Shown here in pieces: positions 9,404-18,900 of a DNA stretch of 64,000 nt. Within the stretch, counting starts at the first letter, position 1; each line of letters starts with the position of its first letter. Origin of the DNA: Nostoc sp. 106C (lineage in GTDB: Bacteria; Cyanobacteriota; Cyanobacteriia; Cyanobacteriales; Nostocaceae); contig NZ_MTAW01000089.1 of NCBI RefSeq assembly GCF_002154725.1, positions 124,001 to 188,000 on the forward strand. The letters run 5' to 3'. The translations under genes were made by a program, and so were the position numbers. The notes below the pieces were generated by a model. That model had not been told where the DNA came from. It was given only the letters and a program-made list of their open reading frames with translations, and made no database searches.

Positions 9404-9534
9404 TAAGTAGAACGGTGTGGAAAAACAAAACTATGTTTTGAAAAATAAAATAGACTTAAACCCTCTTCCCTCCTGCCTTCTGCCTCCTGCCTCATGCCTC
9501 ATCCCAACAATAAATATTCACGCCGACCTACTTA
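9404..9534. mobile_element. MITE-like element, copy 1 (131 bp)
   Basis: It begins taagtagaacggtgtgga and ends with the imperfect inverse (reverse complement taagtaggtcggcgtgaa). The interior contains aaaacaaaactatgttttg and a heptamer run. The same sequence recurs at 15777-15955. Imperfect terminal inverted repeats plus a second copy support a non-autonomous element. Confidence 0.6.
9461..9502. repeat. Heptanucleotide tandem repeat (STRR-type)
   Basis: Six 7-nt units in a row: ccctctt, ccctcct, gccttct, gcctcct, gcctcat, gcctcat. They lie inside the MITE-like element. Confidence 0.7.
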
Positions 9535-9841
9535 GATGTGCTTTACATAACTTTGATCCAAAACTAGTGATACAAATCTAGTTTTTTAACTCGTATTGTT
9601 ACAATAAATTGTGATTTTATCAACAATTTTTTTTCATATTTAAATCAACTTTATTAAATAGAATCAATAAATCATTAATAGAATTTTTCTCACAATTATT
9701 TTGATTTTTCATCACATTTGTTATGTTAAAAAAATTATAAGTAAGCTACAATAGAAGATAAAGCTATGGCTAAGTATAGCCGTAGTCACATAAGTTAGGA
9801 CATTTTGAAAGCGTGAATGCTAGGACTAGCACTAGTTTTAC

Positions 9842-9869
9842 CTTCTGCCTTCTGCCTCCTGGCTCCTGC
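9842..9869. repeat. Heptanucleotide tandem repeat
   Basis: Four 7-nt units: cttctgc, cttctgc, ctcctgg, ctcctgc. Confidence 0.65.
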
Positions 9870-10034
9870 TATAGATAGAGGCACTGTAGATTGTGCCTTG
9901 TGTGATTGATTCCAGTGAAGTAAATAATTTGGCTCTGGAAAATACATTTTTTGACATTAAGAAAAGATTCGTAATTCTTCTTTTTATGCCTTGAGTGAAT
10001 TTTTCTACAGGCAATTAAATTAAGGAGAATATTA

Positions 10035-10769
10035 ATGTCAGTAGATAATACCTTAACACACCCAAAAAACAAGCTGCTTGCAGCTTTGCCATGTACGGAA
10101 TATGAACGTCTTGCGCCTCATTTGCAGATAGTACGGCTCTCAAATCAACAAGTTATTTACGACATAGCAGAACCGATCGCATACGCTTATTTTCCCCAAG
10201 GTTCCATAATTTCTGAACTTGCCATGATGGATGATGGTTCTACAGTGGAAGTGGCTTTAGTGGGACATGAAGGTATGGCTGGCATTCCTATAATTTTGGG
10301 AGACAATATTTCATCCATCAAAGCTATTGTGCAGATCCCAGGCTATAGTGTGCGGTTAAATGCAGATGTACTCAAAACCGAATTTGATCGGGGTGGATCT
10401 CTGCAAAGACTGCTGCTGCGCTACGTACAAGCTGTAATTACCGAAATGGCGCAGGGAACAGCCTGCAATCGTCTTCATAGGTTGGAGAAGCGGTTGAGCC
10501 GCTGGCTGCTGAAAGTTTCTGACCGTCTGGGATCGCAAGAGTTTCCTCTTACTCAAGAATTTATTGCTGAAATGCTAGGTGTACGGCGTTCTGGTGTTAC
10601 TGTCGCGGCTGGTATCCTTAGCCAATCAGGAATAATCAGCTACCACCGCGGTTACATTACTATATTAGATAGAGAGGCTTTGGAAGCCACATCCTGCGAG
10701 TGTTACCGGATAGTGAAAGCCGAATTTACTCGGTTATTGGGCGATTTGCCTGTGTGCAAGCATAGATAA
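10035..10769 (+). CDS. Crp/Fnr-family transcriptional regulator
   Basis: A 244-residue cytosolic regulator. Residues about 20-125 form a cyclic-nucleotide-binding-type beta-roll (YAYFPQGSIISELAMMDDGSTVEVALVGHEGMAG), followed by a long dimerisation helix and a Crp-type winged helix (LTQEFIAEMLGVRRSGVTVAAGILSQSGII) at about 175-215. No Fnr-type N-terminal cysteine cluster is seen, and the ligand is unknown. Start ATG 10035 has a clear taaggagaat site 6 nt upstream. The next gene downstream is a response regulator in the same orientation, 155 nt away. The target regulon cannot be read from this sequence. Confidence 0.85.
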   Translation: MSVDNTLTHPKNKLLAALPCTEYERLAPHLQIVRLSNQQVIYDIAEPIAYAYFPQGSIISELAMMDDGSTVEVALVGHEGMAGIPIILGDNISSIKAIVQIPGYSVRLNADVLKTEFDRGGSLQRLLLRYVQAVITEMAQGTACNRLHRLEKRLSRWLLKVSDRLGSQEFPLTQEFIAEMLGVRRSGVTVAAGILSQSGIISYHRGYITILDREALEATSCECYRIVKAEFTRLLGDLPVCKHR

Positions 10770-10924
10770 ATATTTTTATATTTGTATGTGCGAAATAGGA
10801 CAGACATCTACTTCTGAGTGCGTTTAACTTTAATATGAGTGTAGATTAAAATGCTTTTCAGATGAGCAGTGCATTTGGATATAATTGCTACTCCAATTTT
10901 TGAACTTTCATTACGGTCGAAATC

Positions 10925-11335
10925 ATGTTTAAGAAACCTATTTCGTTTAAGGGTTTACGCTTACTTGTGGTTGATGATGACCTTGATACAAGAAAGCTAC
11001 TCACCATCCTGTTTGAATTGGAGGGGGCAGAGGTTATAGCAGCCACTTCAGCGAGCGAAGCTCTAGAAATAATCTTATGCTTCCAAGCAGATGTTTTAAT
11101 TAGCGACATTTGCCTCCCAGATGAAGATGGCTATTCTCTGCTGCGGAAAGTCAAAAAACTTGACTTAGAGCGAGGTAGAAAAACCCCAGCGATCGCACTC
11201 AGTGCTTATGTTATGGATGAGGATCGGAAAAATGCATATTTAGCAGGTTATCAAAAGTATCTCCAAAAGCCGATTAACTTAGATGAGTTAGCTAAGGCAG
11301 TTAGTGAGTTAGTTCAACTCCAGCAGTATGCATGA
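10925..11335 (+). CDS. Single-domain (CheY-like) response regulator
   Basis: A 136-residue receiver domain only. The acidic pocket is VVDDD (15-19), the phospho-acceptor is D61 in LISDICLP, the switch Thr/Ser lies in ALSAYV, and the conserved lysine is in YLQKPIN. No output domain is present, so it likely works in a phosphorelay or by protein contact. Two large hybrid kinases lie in this window, but no direct link to them is visible. It is convergent with the minus-strand gene ending at 11371. Confidence 0.9.
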   Translation: MFKKPISFKGLRLLVVDDDLDTRKLLTILFELEGAEVIAATSASEALEIILCFQADVLISDICLPDEDGYSLLRKVKKLDLERGRKTPAIALSAYVMDEDRKNAYLAGYQKYLQKPINLDELAKAVSELVQLQQYA

Positions 11336-11370
11336 AAAAGCACAAGAGCAAATAAGCAATGCCCAATAAC

Positions 11371-12549
11371 TCATTTTTTAGCTTTTTTCCTAGCAGCATC
11401 TCGTACTTGTTGATTCATTAAATAGCCAAAGCCAGATGTCTCCAACCGCAGCACAAACTCTTCACGGGTGTTACCAAGCGCCTTAGCTGTAGCATCCAGG
11501 TTCCAGTTATACAAATCTAGCTGACTGAGTAAATAAACTCGACGAGTTTGGGCGGCAGATAGGCGATAAGTTTTCAGATACTCCAGTTCTCCATTCTCCC
11601 GAACGATCGCTTCTCCAATATGGTTTTCTTCTTTGGGAAGCAGGTTAGTGATAAATCTTTGCAGGACAAATGGGCCAGCAGTGTAAACTATCTGAGAACG
11701 CAGCTGGCGCTGTAACAGTCCTTCTGCCATGAATCCCTGAAAAGATGCCCAATCGAATCGCATTTTAGCGATCGCACTTCTCAAATCTGCCAAACTATTA
11801 ATTTTAGACTCATTGACAGATAAATCCATTGGAAAAGGCGTGTCGAACATCAGACTGTACTCATAAATCAACTCGCCGTAGAAGTCCTCTAGTAAACTGG
11901 TGTGCAAAGCCCGATAGTCTTCTGGGGTGGGAACCACAAATGCTGATGCTAAAGTCTCGGCAACAAATACCAACACCCCAACCTGTCTGGGATGAATCTC
12001 AAATACACGCAAAGCGTCTTCCAATCCCGCAATATAATGTCCACTGAAAGACATTTCGGAGCGCGAACCCAGTCCGTGGGAAAGAGCATACTTAGAATAC
12101 TCACTCCAAGCAATATCCGGGCCTGAGAAAAACAGTGAAAGAAAACCTTCCATTGCCAAGTGTAGAGGAAGAAATCTCAATTGATTCTTGGATTCGCGCT
12201 TGGCCATACGATGCATCAACCGCACGCTTGCACAACCACAATCCAAACGCTTACCGTCAGGCTTTAGCATCTGTCCGCCAAATGTGGCTATGGGGTTACC
12301 ATCCTCACTCCAGGAAATTACTAAACCGTGGGGCACATAGGAGTAATATTTCATCCCTGCTTCCGCGGTTTTCCCTTCTAAGGAAACAATAGTTATGTCT
12401 TCGTTGTAACCACGTCGCACTAAACGTAAATCTCCCCGCACCTCACGCCGCAGTAGCGGTACAATGCGGACTGCGCCCCGGATTTGGGAAGGTGCAATTT
12501 CTAAACCTTTTAAGGATATATCTGTTAATAATTTGTGTTTGGTTGCCAT
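11371..12549 (-). CDS. Uncharacterised protein, possibly ARPP-1-like; partner of a TROVE/vWA protein
   Basis: A 392-residue soluble protein without signal peptide or membrane segment. The N-terminal half looks beta-rich (LKGLEIAPSQIRGAVRIVPLL, DLRLVRRGYNEDITIVSLEG); the C-terminal half is helical and ends with a basic KKAKK tail. The opening pattern 'L..L.I..P...G....VPLL' recalls the ARPP-1 family associated with ADP-ribosylglycohydrolase and phosphatase genes in conflict systems. That is a weak, from-memory resemblance and not a firm call. It lies downstream of, and on the same strand as, the vWA protein, 273 nt away, with a 21-bp repeat array between them. The pair may form a functional unit (inference). 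Confidence 0.5.
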   Translation of the reverse strand: MATKHKLLTDISLKGLEIAPSQIRGAVRIVPLLRREVRGDLRLVRRGYNEDITIVSLEGKTAEAGMKYYSYVPHGLVISWSEDGNPIATFGGQMLKPDGKRLDCGCASVRLMHRMAKRESKNQLRFLPLHLAMEGFLSLFFSGPDIAWSEYSKYALSHGLGSRSEMSFSGHYIAGLEDALRVFEIHPRQVGVLVFVAETLASAFVVPTPEDYRALHTSLLEDFYGELIYEYSLMFDTPFPMDLSVNESKINSLADLRSAIAKMRFDWASFQGFMAEGLLQRQLRSQIVYTAGPFVLQRFITNLLPKEENHIGEAIVRENGELEYLKTYRLSAAQTRRVYLLSQLDLYNWNLDATAKALGNTREEFVLRLETSGFGYLMNQQVRDAARKKAKK

Positions 12550-12565
12550 ATTTAAGAATCAGAAT

Positions 12566-12826
12566 TTATATCGAGTAGCTAGTAAAGTTTGTAGTGTTAC
12601 GCCGTAAGCTAACGCACTCTGGATTGTTGACGGTGCGTTGCGCTACGCGACAACACACGCTACTAGAGACAAAAGAACCACTTTTACCCTCTTCTTTGCG
12701 CCTTTGTGTCTTTGCGTGAGACAAAAAAGATGTAGTTGTTCTGCTCAAAAGCGCAACTCTCGACATCAAAGGTGCAACTTTCAGCCTCAAAGGCTCAACT
12801 TCCGACCTCAAAGGCTTACCTTTCAT
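12566..12826 (-). CDS. Doubtful small ORF built on a 21-bp tandem repeat
   Basis: This 86-codon frame starts with an ATG whose bases overlap the TGA stop of the vWA gene (ATGA), so ribosomes could reinitiate. Its first 30 residues have a 7-residue period (KGKPLRS, EVEPLRL, KVAPLMS, RVALLSR), because the DNA is a 21-bp tandem repeat. The remaining part has no recognisable features and passes through a stretch resembling dispersed repeats. It may simply be repeat DNA that happens to be open. Confidence 0.2.
   Translation of the reverse strand: MKGKPLRSEVEPLRLKVAPLMSRVALLSRTTTSFLSHAKTQRRKEEGKSGSFVSSSVCCRVAQRTVNNPECVSLRRNTTNFTSYSI
12732..12823. repeat. 21-bp tandem repeat array A (about 4 units)
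   Basis: Clear units at 12753-12773, 12774-12794 and 12795-12815, with consensus near gcaactytcrrcctcaaaggc. Degenerate flanking units lie at 12732-12752 and after 12816. It sits directly after the stop of the vWA gene. Confidence 0.7.
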
Positions 12827-14253
12827 GTTTCCATCAACATTTGTTGCACTCGTTCAGCTAAATATGCTTCTAATTCTGATAAAGGTGCAGAACCATCAGC
12901 AAAACGAGCAAAGCCTAGCATGGTCGGTAAATCTTCTGCATTTCTCAATCCCACTGTGGGGATGGATGGGCTGAGGTTACGCAAAGAAAAATCTTCCGAG
13001 TTAAATACCGGATTGCAATGGATGATGGAAGTCCGTCGCCAGGGATCTAACTTAGTACGAAAGACCCGCAAAACTTCTGCTGCACCTTTGGGTGGATAGT
13101 TTTCGCAGCCATCAGAGACAATCACAACCAAATCTGCGCCAGAACCTAAAGCTGCTAATAGTGGTGTTGCTAAGTCAGTTTGTCCGTAGGGACGTACCTG
13201 CAAAGCGTCTTCTACGGGTATTGTCCAAAAAGGACGATATTCTTTTGATGCTGCTTGTAATAAATAGTGAGTAGCCAGGGCTACGCCCAAAGGACGGCGG
13301 CGCTTTTCACTCGATCCCGAACTGGAATAGCTACAATCTAAAACTGCTGCAACTTTACCGAGTTTTAAAGGCGCTTTTTTTAGCACAAAACGCGCCGATC
13401 TCTCTAAAGCTTGGTGAAAAACATCCCTTTGTTGTTTTCTCGTTTCCAAAGGCAACGACAGGATATACAATGCCAACTTAGTAAGAGGCAAGCGTCCTAA
13501 ATCTAGATCAATTTCCACTTTCTCAGTACGTTCCGCTGCACCTTGCAAACGCAACTTTTCACCCACAGTCATCTGCTGTTGAATTCGGGTTAAAAACACA
13601 TCGCGCTTAATATTGTGCTTAGTTGCCAATCCCTCTGCCACAGTAAAAGGCAAATTATAAATCGCTTCTGCACTGTAGTGTGCTTGGCGAAACTTCTCAA
13701 ATAACTCAGTTGTGTAAACCTTTTGTTTCCAATTGCGGAAGAGAAAAGTACCCAATTCACCTTGAAGTTTCAGGTGCGCATGAGATGCGATTGCTCTTAC
13801 CTTTGGGCGATACTTCACAGCATCAAAACTCACATCACGCCGCATACTCAGATAATCACGCGCGATCGCCCGACTACGACGGTTGTTAATTCGGCGGTGA
13901 CGCAACTGCTGCAATACACCCCAAGCGCGTTGTGGTGGCAAAGCATTGAGTGCATGGGCAATTAATGCTCCTTCCTCTGCCTTATGTTCTGGCAATGTAT
14001 CCTTTCCCGTTGCCAACAGCTTCAGGATAATTTGCGCTTGGTTGAAATGGTTAATCCCTGCTGCCAAGGAACGTGCATAAAGCAAGCGGTAATTACCGAG
14101 AATATAATCATGTAAAAAGTCTATTGATACTCGCTGACCATAAGCATCATCGTAAAACTCACGCTGTCCGGTGCAGGCAAGACAAGCATTGATAAACATA
14201 ACTAAATCTTCTCGCGCCACCTGTTCAACGCGGTTAGTAGAGTTAGCAGTCAT
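12823..14253 (-). CDS. TROVE-like / von Willebrand factor A domain protein (Ro60-related architecture)
   Basis: A 476-residue soluble protein. The N-terminal 290 residues are helical and basic, with HEAT-like character (LRHRRINNRRSRAIARDYL at about 117-135). The C-terminal part is a vWA domain with a complete MIDAS: DCSYS (D306, S308, S310), T359 in GQTDLATPL, and D381 in VVIVSDGCENYP. A helical RNA-binding region joined to a vWA domain is the layout of Ro60/TROVE proteins, which bind Y RNAs and misfolded RNA; the N-terminal assignment is inferred from composition, while the vWA part is clear. It is followed on the same strand by the gene at 11371. No rtcB/rtcA or Y-RNA-like gene was recognised beside it. 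Start ATG 14253. Confidence 0.65.
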   Translation of the reverse strand: MTANSTNRVEQVAREDLVMFINACLACTGQREFYDDAYGQRVSIDFLHDYILGNYRLLYARSLAAGINHFNQAQIILKLLATGKDTLPEHKAEEGALIAHALNALPPQRAWGVLQQLRHRRINNRRSRAIARDYLSMRRDVSFDAVKYRPKVRAIASHAHLKLQGELGTFLFRNWKQKVYTTELFEKFRQAHYSAEAIYNLPFTVAEGLATKHNIKRDVFLTRIQQQMTVGEKLRLQGAAERTEKVEIDLDLGRLPLTKLALYILSLPLETRKQQRDVFHQALERSARFVLKKAPLKLGKVAAVLDCSYSSSGSSEKRRRPLGVALATHYLLQAASKEYRPFWTIPVEDALQVRPYGQTDLATPLLAALGSGADLVVIVSDGCENYPPKGAAEVLRVFRTKLDPWRRTSIIHCNPVFNSEDFSLRNLSPSIPTVGLRNAEDLPTMLGFARFADGSAPLSELEAYLAERVQQMLMET

Positions 14254-14573
14254 AAGAATAAAGTAAAAAAATATACGAATAATTATCTTTAGTTTTAGAT
14301 TGGAGCATCGTATTACACAAAATTTTGGATTTAATGTTTCAGCGATCGCTTAAATATCCCCAAAATAGGTACATATCTAAAAAGTAGATATATAGCCTTA
14401 TAGAAGGTATTAGAGTTTTGTAATACAAATGTAACACGCATCATTTTCAAACAGCTACACCTCGATCGTTGTTCGCTTCTCATCCCAACAGCTAAGGATA
14501 GTGCCCAATTGCCTGATAATGAACTTTGAGAAACCTTGTTTTCAGGGAATTAGGAAATCTACAGCGAGTAAAT
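14254..14573. other. Divergent intergenic region, about 320 bp
   Basis: It lies between the vWA gene (minus) and the aldo/keto reductase (plus) and should hold both promoters. No clear operator is recognised. A TTG at 14526 could extend the reductase but lacks a ribosome-binding site. Confidence 0.4.
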
Positions 14574-15554
14574 ATGCAGATTAGCCAGGAACTATCGCTC
14601 CCAACTATGGGCTGTGGAACTTGGGCATGGGGAAACCAGTTGCTCTGGGGATACGATCAAAGCATGGATAACGAGTTGCAAGCCGTGTTTAACCTTTGTG
14701 TTAGCAACGGTGTAACTTTATTTGACACGGGTGATTCTTACGGCACTGGCAGATTGAAGGGACGCAGTGAGATACTTCTGGGAAAATTTTCTAGAGAATA
14801 TCAAGGTATTAACACAGAAAAAATTTGCATAGCTACTAAGCTGGCTGCTTACCCCTGGAGATGGACAAGTCAATCAATGGTACAAGCTGGCAAAGCTTCT
14901 GCCCAACGCTTGGGAAGAAATGTAGACTTAGTGCAAATGCATTGGTCTACAGCAAATTATGCTCCTTGGCAAGAAGAGAGGCTTTTGGATGGACTGGCTG
15001 ACCTTTATGAGCAAGGATTAGTCAAGGCTGTGGGATTATCTAATTACGGCCCTAAACGCCTCCAACGCGTGCATAAGAAGTTTAGCGATCGCGGTGTGGC
15101 GATCGCGACTTTGCAAGTTCAATACTCTCTGCTATCTACATATCCTGTGATCCAACTAGGACTTAAAGATGTTTGCGATCGCCTGGGGATTAAACTTATT
15201 GCCTATAGTCCTTTGGGATTGGGGCTATTGACAGGAAAATATTCCAAGACAGGGCCTTTTCCTAAAGGTATCCGCGGTTTATTGTTTAGGCAGTTATTGC
15301 CAGGTATCGACCCGCTTTTAGCCTGTTTGCGAGAGGTAGCACAATCTAGAAATAAAACTATGTCACAGGTAGCAATTAACTGGTGCATCAGTAAAGGAAC
15401 TATTCCTATCCCTGGCGCAAAGACCGTGAAACAGGCACAAGAAAACATTGGCGCTTTGAATTGGCAGTTAGATTCTGGCGAGATAGCAGCACTCGATCGA
15501 GCGGCTGATAGTGTAGATAAAAAAATGGTACAGAATATTTTTCAGACTAAGTGA
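14574..15554 (+). CDS. Aldo/keto reductase
   Basis: A 326-residue NADPH-dependent oxidoreductase of the (beta/alpha)8 AKR superfamily. The catalytic tetrad is visible: D51 and Y56 in LFDTGDSYG, K89 in IATKLA, and H123 in VQMHWS. The C-terminal cofactor-binding part has PIPGAKTVKQAQEN. The frame could start at a TTG at 14526, but the ATG at 14574 (MQISQELSLPTMGCGTW) matches the usual family N-terminus. The substrate is unknown. Some cyanobacterial and plant homologues of this type (with RLKGRSE and a long active-site loop) are annotated as pyridoxal reductase-like. Confidence 0.85.
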   Translation: MQISQELSLPTMGCGTWAWGNQLLWGYDQSMDNELQAVFNLCVSNGVTLFDTGDSYGTGRLKGRSEILLGKFSREYQGINTEKICIATKLAAYPWRWTSQSMVQAGKASAQRLGRNVDLVQMHWSTANYAPWQEERLLDGLADLYEQGLVKAVGLSNYGPKRLQRVHKKFSDRGVAIATLQVQYSLLSTYPVIQLGLKDVCDRLGIKLIAYSPLGLGLLTGKYSKTGPFPKGIRGLLFRQLLPGIDPLLACLREVAQSRNKTMSQVAINWCISKGTIPIPGAKTVKQAQENIGALNWQLDSGEIAALDRAADSVDKKMVQNIFQTK

Positions 15555-15968
15555 AATAGCTCTAAATCAAACTTTTTTTGTATAGTAATATCCCTATATA
15601 GTGCCTAAACTCTCTTTTTTGAGCCTGATGACTCAACACATTATCAAACCGTTGACACCATCTTTCAAAGCATGGAGGTATTGCTGCGGGAGTGAGTGGT
15701 TTATTTCATCAGCTTCTTTCAATGTAAAAGCTGTGCTGTTTAATCATTTTACTCTTTTTAACTTTTCTGTTTTGTTTAAGTAGAAAGGTGTGGAAAAACA
15801 AAACTATGTTTTGAAAAATCAAATAGGCTTAAACCCTCTTCCCTCCTGCCCTTCGGGTTCGCCAGTCGCTCATGGGGGAAACCCCCAAGACCGCGCTGGC
15901 TCACCTTCTGCCTTCTGCCTCATCCCAACGATAAATATTCACGCCGACCTACTTAAGTCCCGATAAAT
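15555..15968. other. Intergenic region, about 0.4 kb, with a MITE-like element
   Basis: No gene. The second copy of the 9404 element fills 15777-15955. The short frame at 15601-15783 has no coding support. Confidence 0.5.
15777..15955. mobile_element. MITE-like element, copy 2 (179 bp), with a nested insertion
   Basis: Same ends as copy 1 (taagtag ... ctactta) and the same body (ggtgtggaaaaacaaaac, ctatgttttgaaaaat). The heptamer run is interrupted at about 15850-15904 by an extra segment that contains a tgggggaaaccccca hairpin and is absent from the copy at 9404. Confidence 0.6.
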
Positions 15969-18900
15969 TCATACTGGAATCTCAATAATAAATTCTGTTC
16001 CTTCGTTCAAAACAGAGTGACAACTCAACTTGCCGCCGTGGGTTTCTTCCACGATTTGTCGAGCGATCGCCAGTCCCAATCCAGTTCCCTTCCCCACAGC
16101 CTTAGTAGTAAATAAATGGTCAAATATTTTTTGTTTAACTTCTTCATTCATACCTTTACCATTATCAGCAATTACAATTCTCAGAATTTGATTTGATAAT
16201 GAAGTTGTAATTTTGATGTAGTTAGGCTTGGCTTGAATTTCTGTAAATCTCTTGCCAATATTTGATTCTTCTAAAGCATCAATGGCATTGCTTAGAATAT
16301 TCATAAACACCTGATTTAATTGCCCAGGGAAGCATTCAATTGGCTGGAAATTATTATACTCAGTTACGACTGCAATTTCTGGACGTTGCTCATTTGCTTT
16401 CAGGCGATGTTTGAGAATTAAAATTGTACTATCAATGCCTTCATTGATGTTAAATGTCACTTTATAATCTTTATCGGCACGGGAGAAAGTTCTTAAGCTG
16501 GTGCTGATACTTTTTAATCGTTCAGCAGCCATATCCATTGCATCGATCATTTTTGGTAGGTCTTCTAAGCTATAGTCTAAGTCAATTTCTTCAGCATGAT
16601 CGAGAATTTCTGCTTCAGGATTTGGTAGAGCTTTTTGATATAGTTTTAGGTGGTCGGTGATATCAATCAAAATAGGTTTAGCTTGTTGGAGACTAGCCGA
16701 AATAAAACCTAAAGGATTATTCATTTCATGAGCTACCCCAGCAACTAAGTTACCAAGTGCAGACATTTTTTCCTGTTGGATAATTTGCAGTTGGGCTTGT
16801 TGCAGTTCTTGAAGAGCATTTTCCAGTTCTTGAGATTTTTGCTCAATGGCAGCTTCAGCAAGTTTGCGATCGCTAATATCAATTAAAATACCATCCCACA
16901 CCATTTCACCATCCTCGTCCAGTTCTGGCTGAGAAGCCGCTTTGATCCATTTGATATTTCCATTAGGTGCTACAATGCGCCATTCATGGCGAAATGGGGT
17001 GAGATTTTTCGCTGACTCCATAGTTAGGCGAAAAGCCTCTGCTCCATCGTCGGGATGTTCAAAATCACGCATACTACATTTCCCTGACATGAAATCTTCT
17101 GCGGCTACTTCGTAAAGTGTTTGACATCCAGAGCTAACGTAGGGAACTGAAGCTGAACCATCGGCTTTAATTCGGATTTGATAAATCATTCCCGGAACAT
17201 TATCTGCTAGTTTCTGAAAACGGGCTTCACTATGCTGTAATTTTTCCAGAGATTGTTCTAACTGTTGTGCATAAATTTGTGAATCTTGATAAAGACGGGC
17301 ATTATCTAGAGAAATGGCTGCTTGGGTACAAAGAAAGTTGAGAATGAGGATGCGATCGCTGGTAAATACACTACTAGTTGAGCGATTCTTCAAATACAAA
17401 ATCCCAATTAAGTGTCCTTGATTGAGAATTGGCAAGCACAACAAACTTTTTGGTTGTCGTTGAATTAAATATTCATCAATTACAGGTAAATTGGTTTTGA
17501 GTTCGTCAATCATCACAACTTCTTGTGTGTTTTTGACGTACTGGATCAACTTGAGTGGTAAATTCGGGTTGTCCTCTAAAGGTTCGGCACAAAGTTCTGT
17601 AGTTTCAGTTGTAGCAATAGCTCTTACCAACCATTCTCCTTGAGTATTAGGTAGGATTAAGGCACAGCGATCGCCTCCAGAATGTTGCAGAATAATCTGT
17701 GTTAATTTGTGCAGCAGTTCATCCAGTTGAATCGTGCCAGAAATGGCTTGAGAGGCTTTGAAGATAGCAGCAAAATCGAGGGTACTGATGTTGGTGCTAG
17801 AAGAACGGCGCAAACCTGTGGGATTATGAACCGAGATAACGGAACTAAGGCTGCTCGATAGTGTTTCCAGCATATGCAGTGGTTGTACTCTCTGTTGGAG
17901 AATACCGTGTAGTAAATCAGGATAGCGGTTTTCTAAATCCTCAGCTTTGGCTTGTGCGCCCCAACGGGTGTAACAGTAGTATGCCTCCTGCATATAACTT
18001 GCGGCGACTTTCTGTCTGCCCCAATTCAGGTAAAATTTAGCTGCCAGTTCATTGCTGAGTGCTTCATCTTGCACATAACCGTGAGTTTTGGCTTGGGCGA
18101 TCGCTAAATCGTAATGTTCCATTGCCTCAGCAAATTGACCAAGCACTCGATAGCGTTCTGCTGCCACAAGTGAAGAGCGATGTTGATGATTGAACGGAGC
18201 ATGAGTAGCCCAAGTTTGTAGTTTTTCTTGATGAGCATTGATTCGCTCTAAAATGGCTGATTTTTCTTCAGCGTTAGCATCGGTGTAACGTGCTAGATGA
18301 ATTAAAGCATCATAAAAAACCCGGACAACTACGATGAAATAGGCAATCACAGCATCACTATACTGCTCTGCTAAGGCTGCTTGTTGTGAGGCTGCTTTAT
18401 ATTCTCCGAACAAATAACAGAGAACAGCTTGATTGAGATGAAGATAGAATAACCCCGTGCGATTGCTAGTAGCTTGTAAGCTAGGCAAGATTTCGACGGC
18501 ATTGAATACTTTGCCCTGTAAACAATAATGAACTTCAGCTTGTCCTAATAAGTTCAGAATCGCTTGCTGGTAACACTCTAAATATTTTAACGTTGCTTGT
18601 TGTTTGACCTGGCTGATGACTTGCTGATAAGTCTCCATTTCCTCAGCCAAATCATTTAATTCTCGACCACTCCAATAGCTATACTGACTATATGCCACTA
18701 AGTTCAACGCCACGCATTCCCAATCTCCAGTTTCTAAGCCGCTATGATAAGCTTCTAGCAAATATGGAATACTGTGATTTAATGGTTCTTTCCAGTGCCG
18801 AATAAAGCTGTTGACAATAAAGTAAGCCCTGCTTTTAAAAGCGTTAATCTGGTGTTGTTCTAGTAATTTTAATGAAAGTTGTCCAAACTCATACCCAGCA

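Larger units (their letters stand above)
9201..10034. other. Intergenic region, about 0.8 kb, with a MITE-like element and heptamer repeats
   Basis: No gene is supported. It contains the element at 9404-9534, heptamer runs at 9461-9502 and 9842-9869, and a very AT-rich part (9590-9750) upstream of the Crp-type regulator. Confidence 0.5.

Noticed and set aside
9199-9495. Minus-strand open frame of 98 codons
   Set aside because: It runs through the MITE-like element and a terminator and has no protein character.
15601-15783. 60-codon open frame
   Set aside because: It ends at the MITE boundary and has no ribosome-binding site or coding bias.
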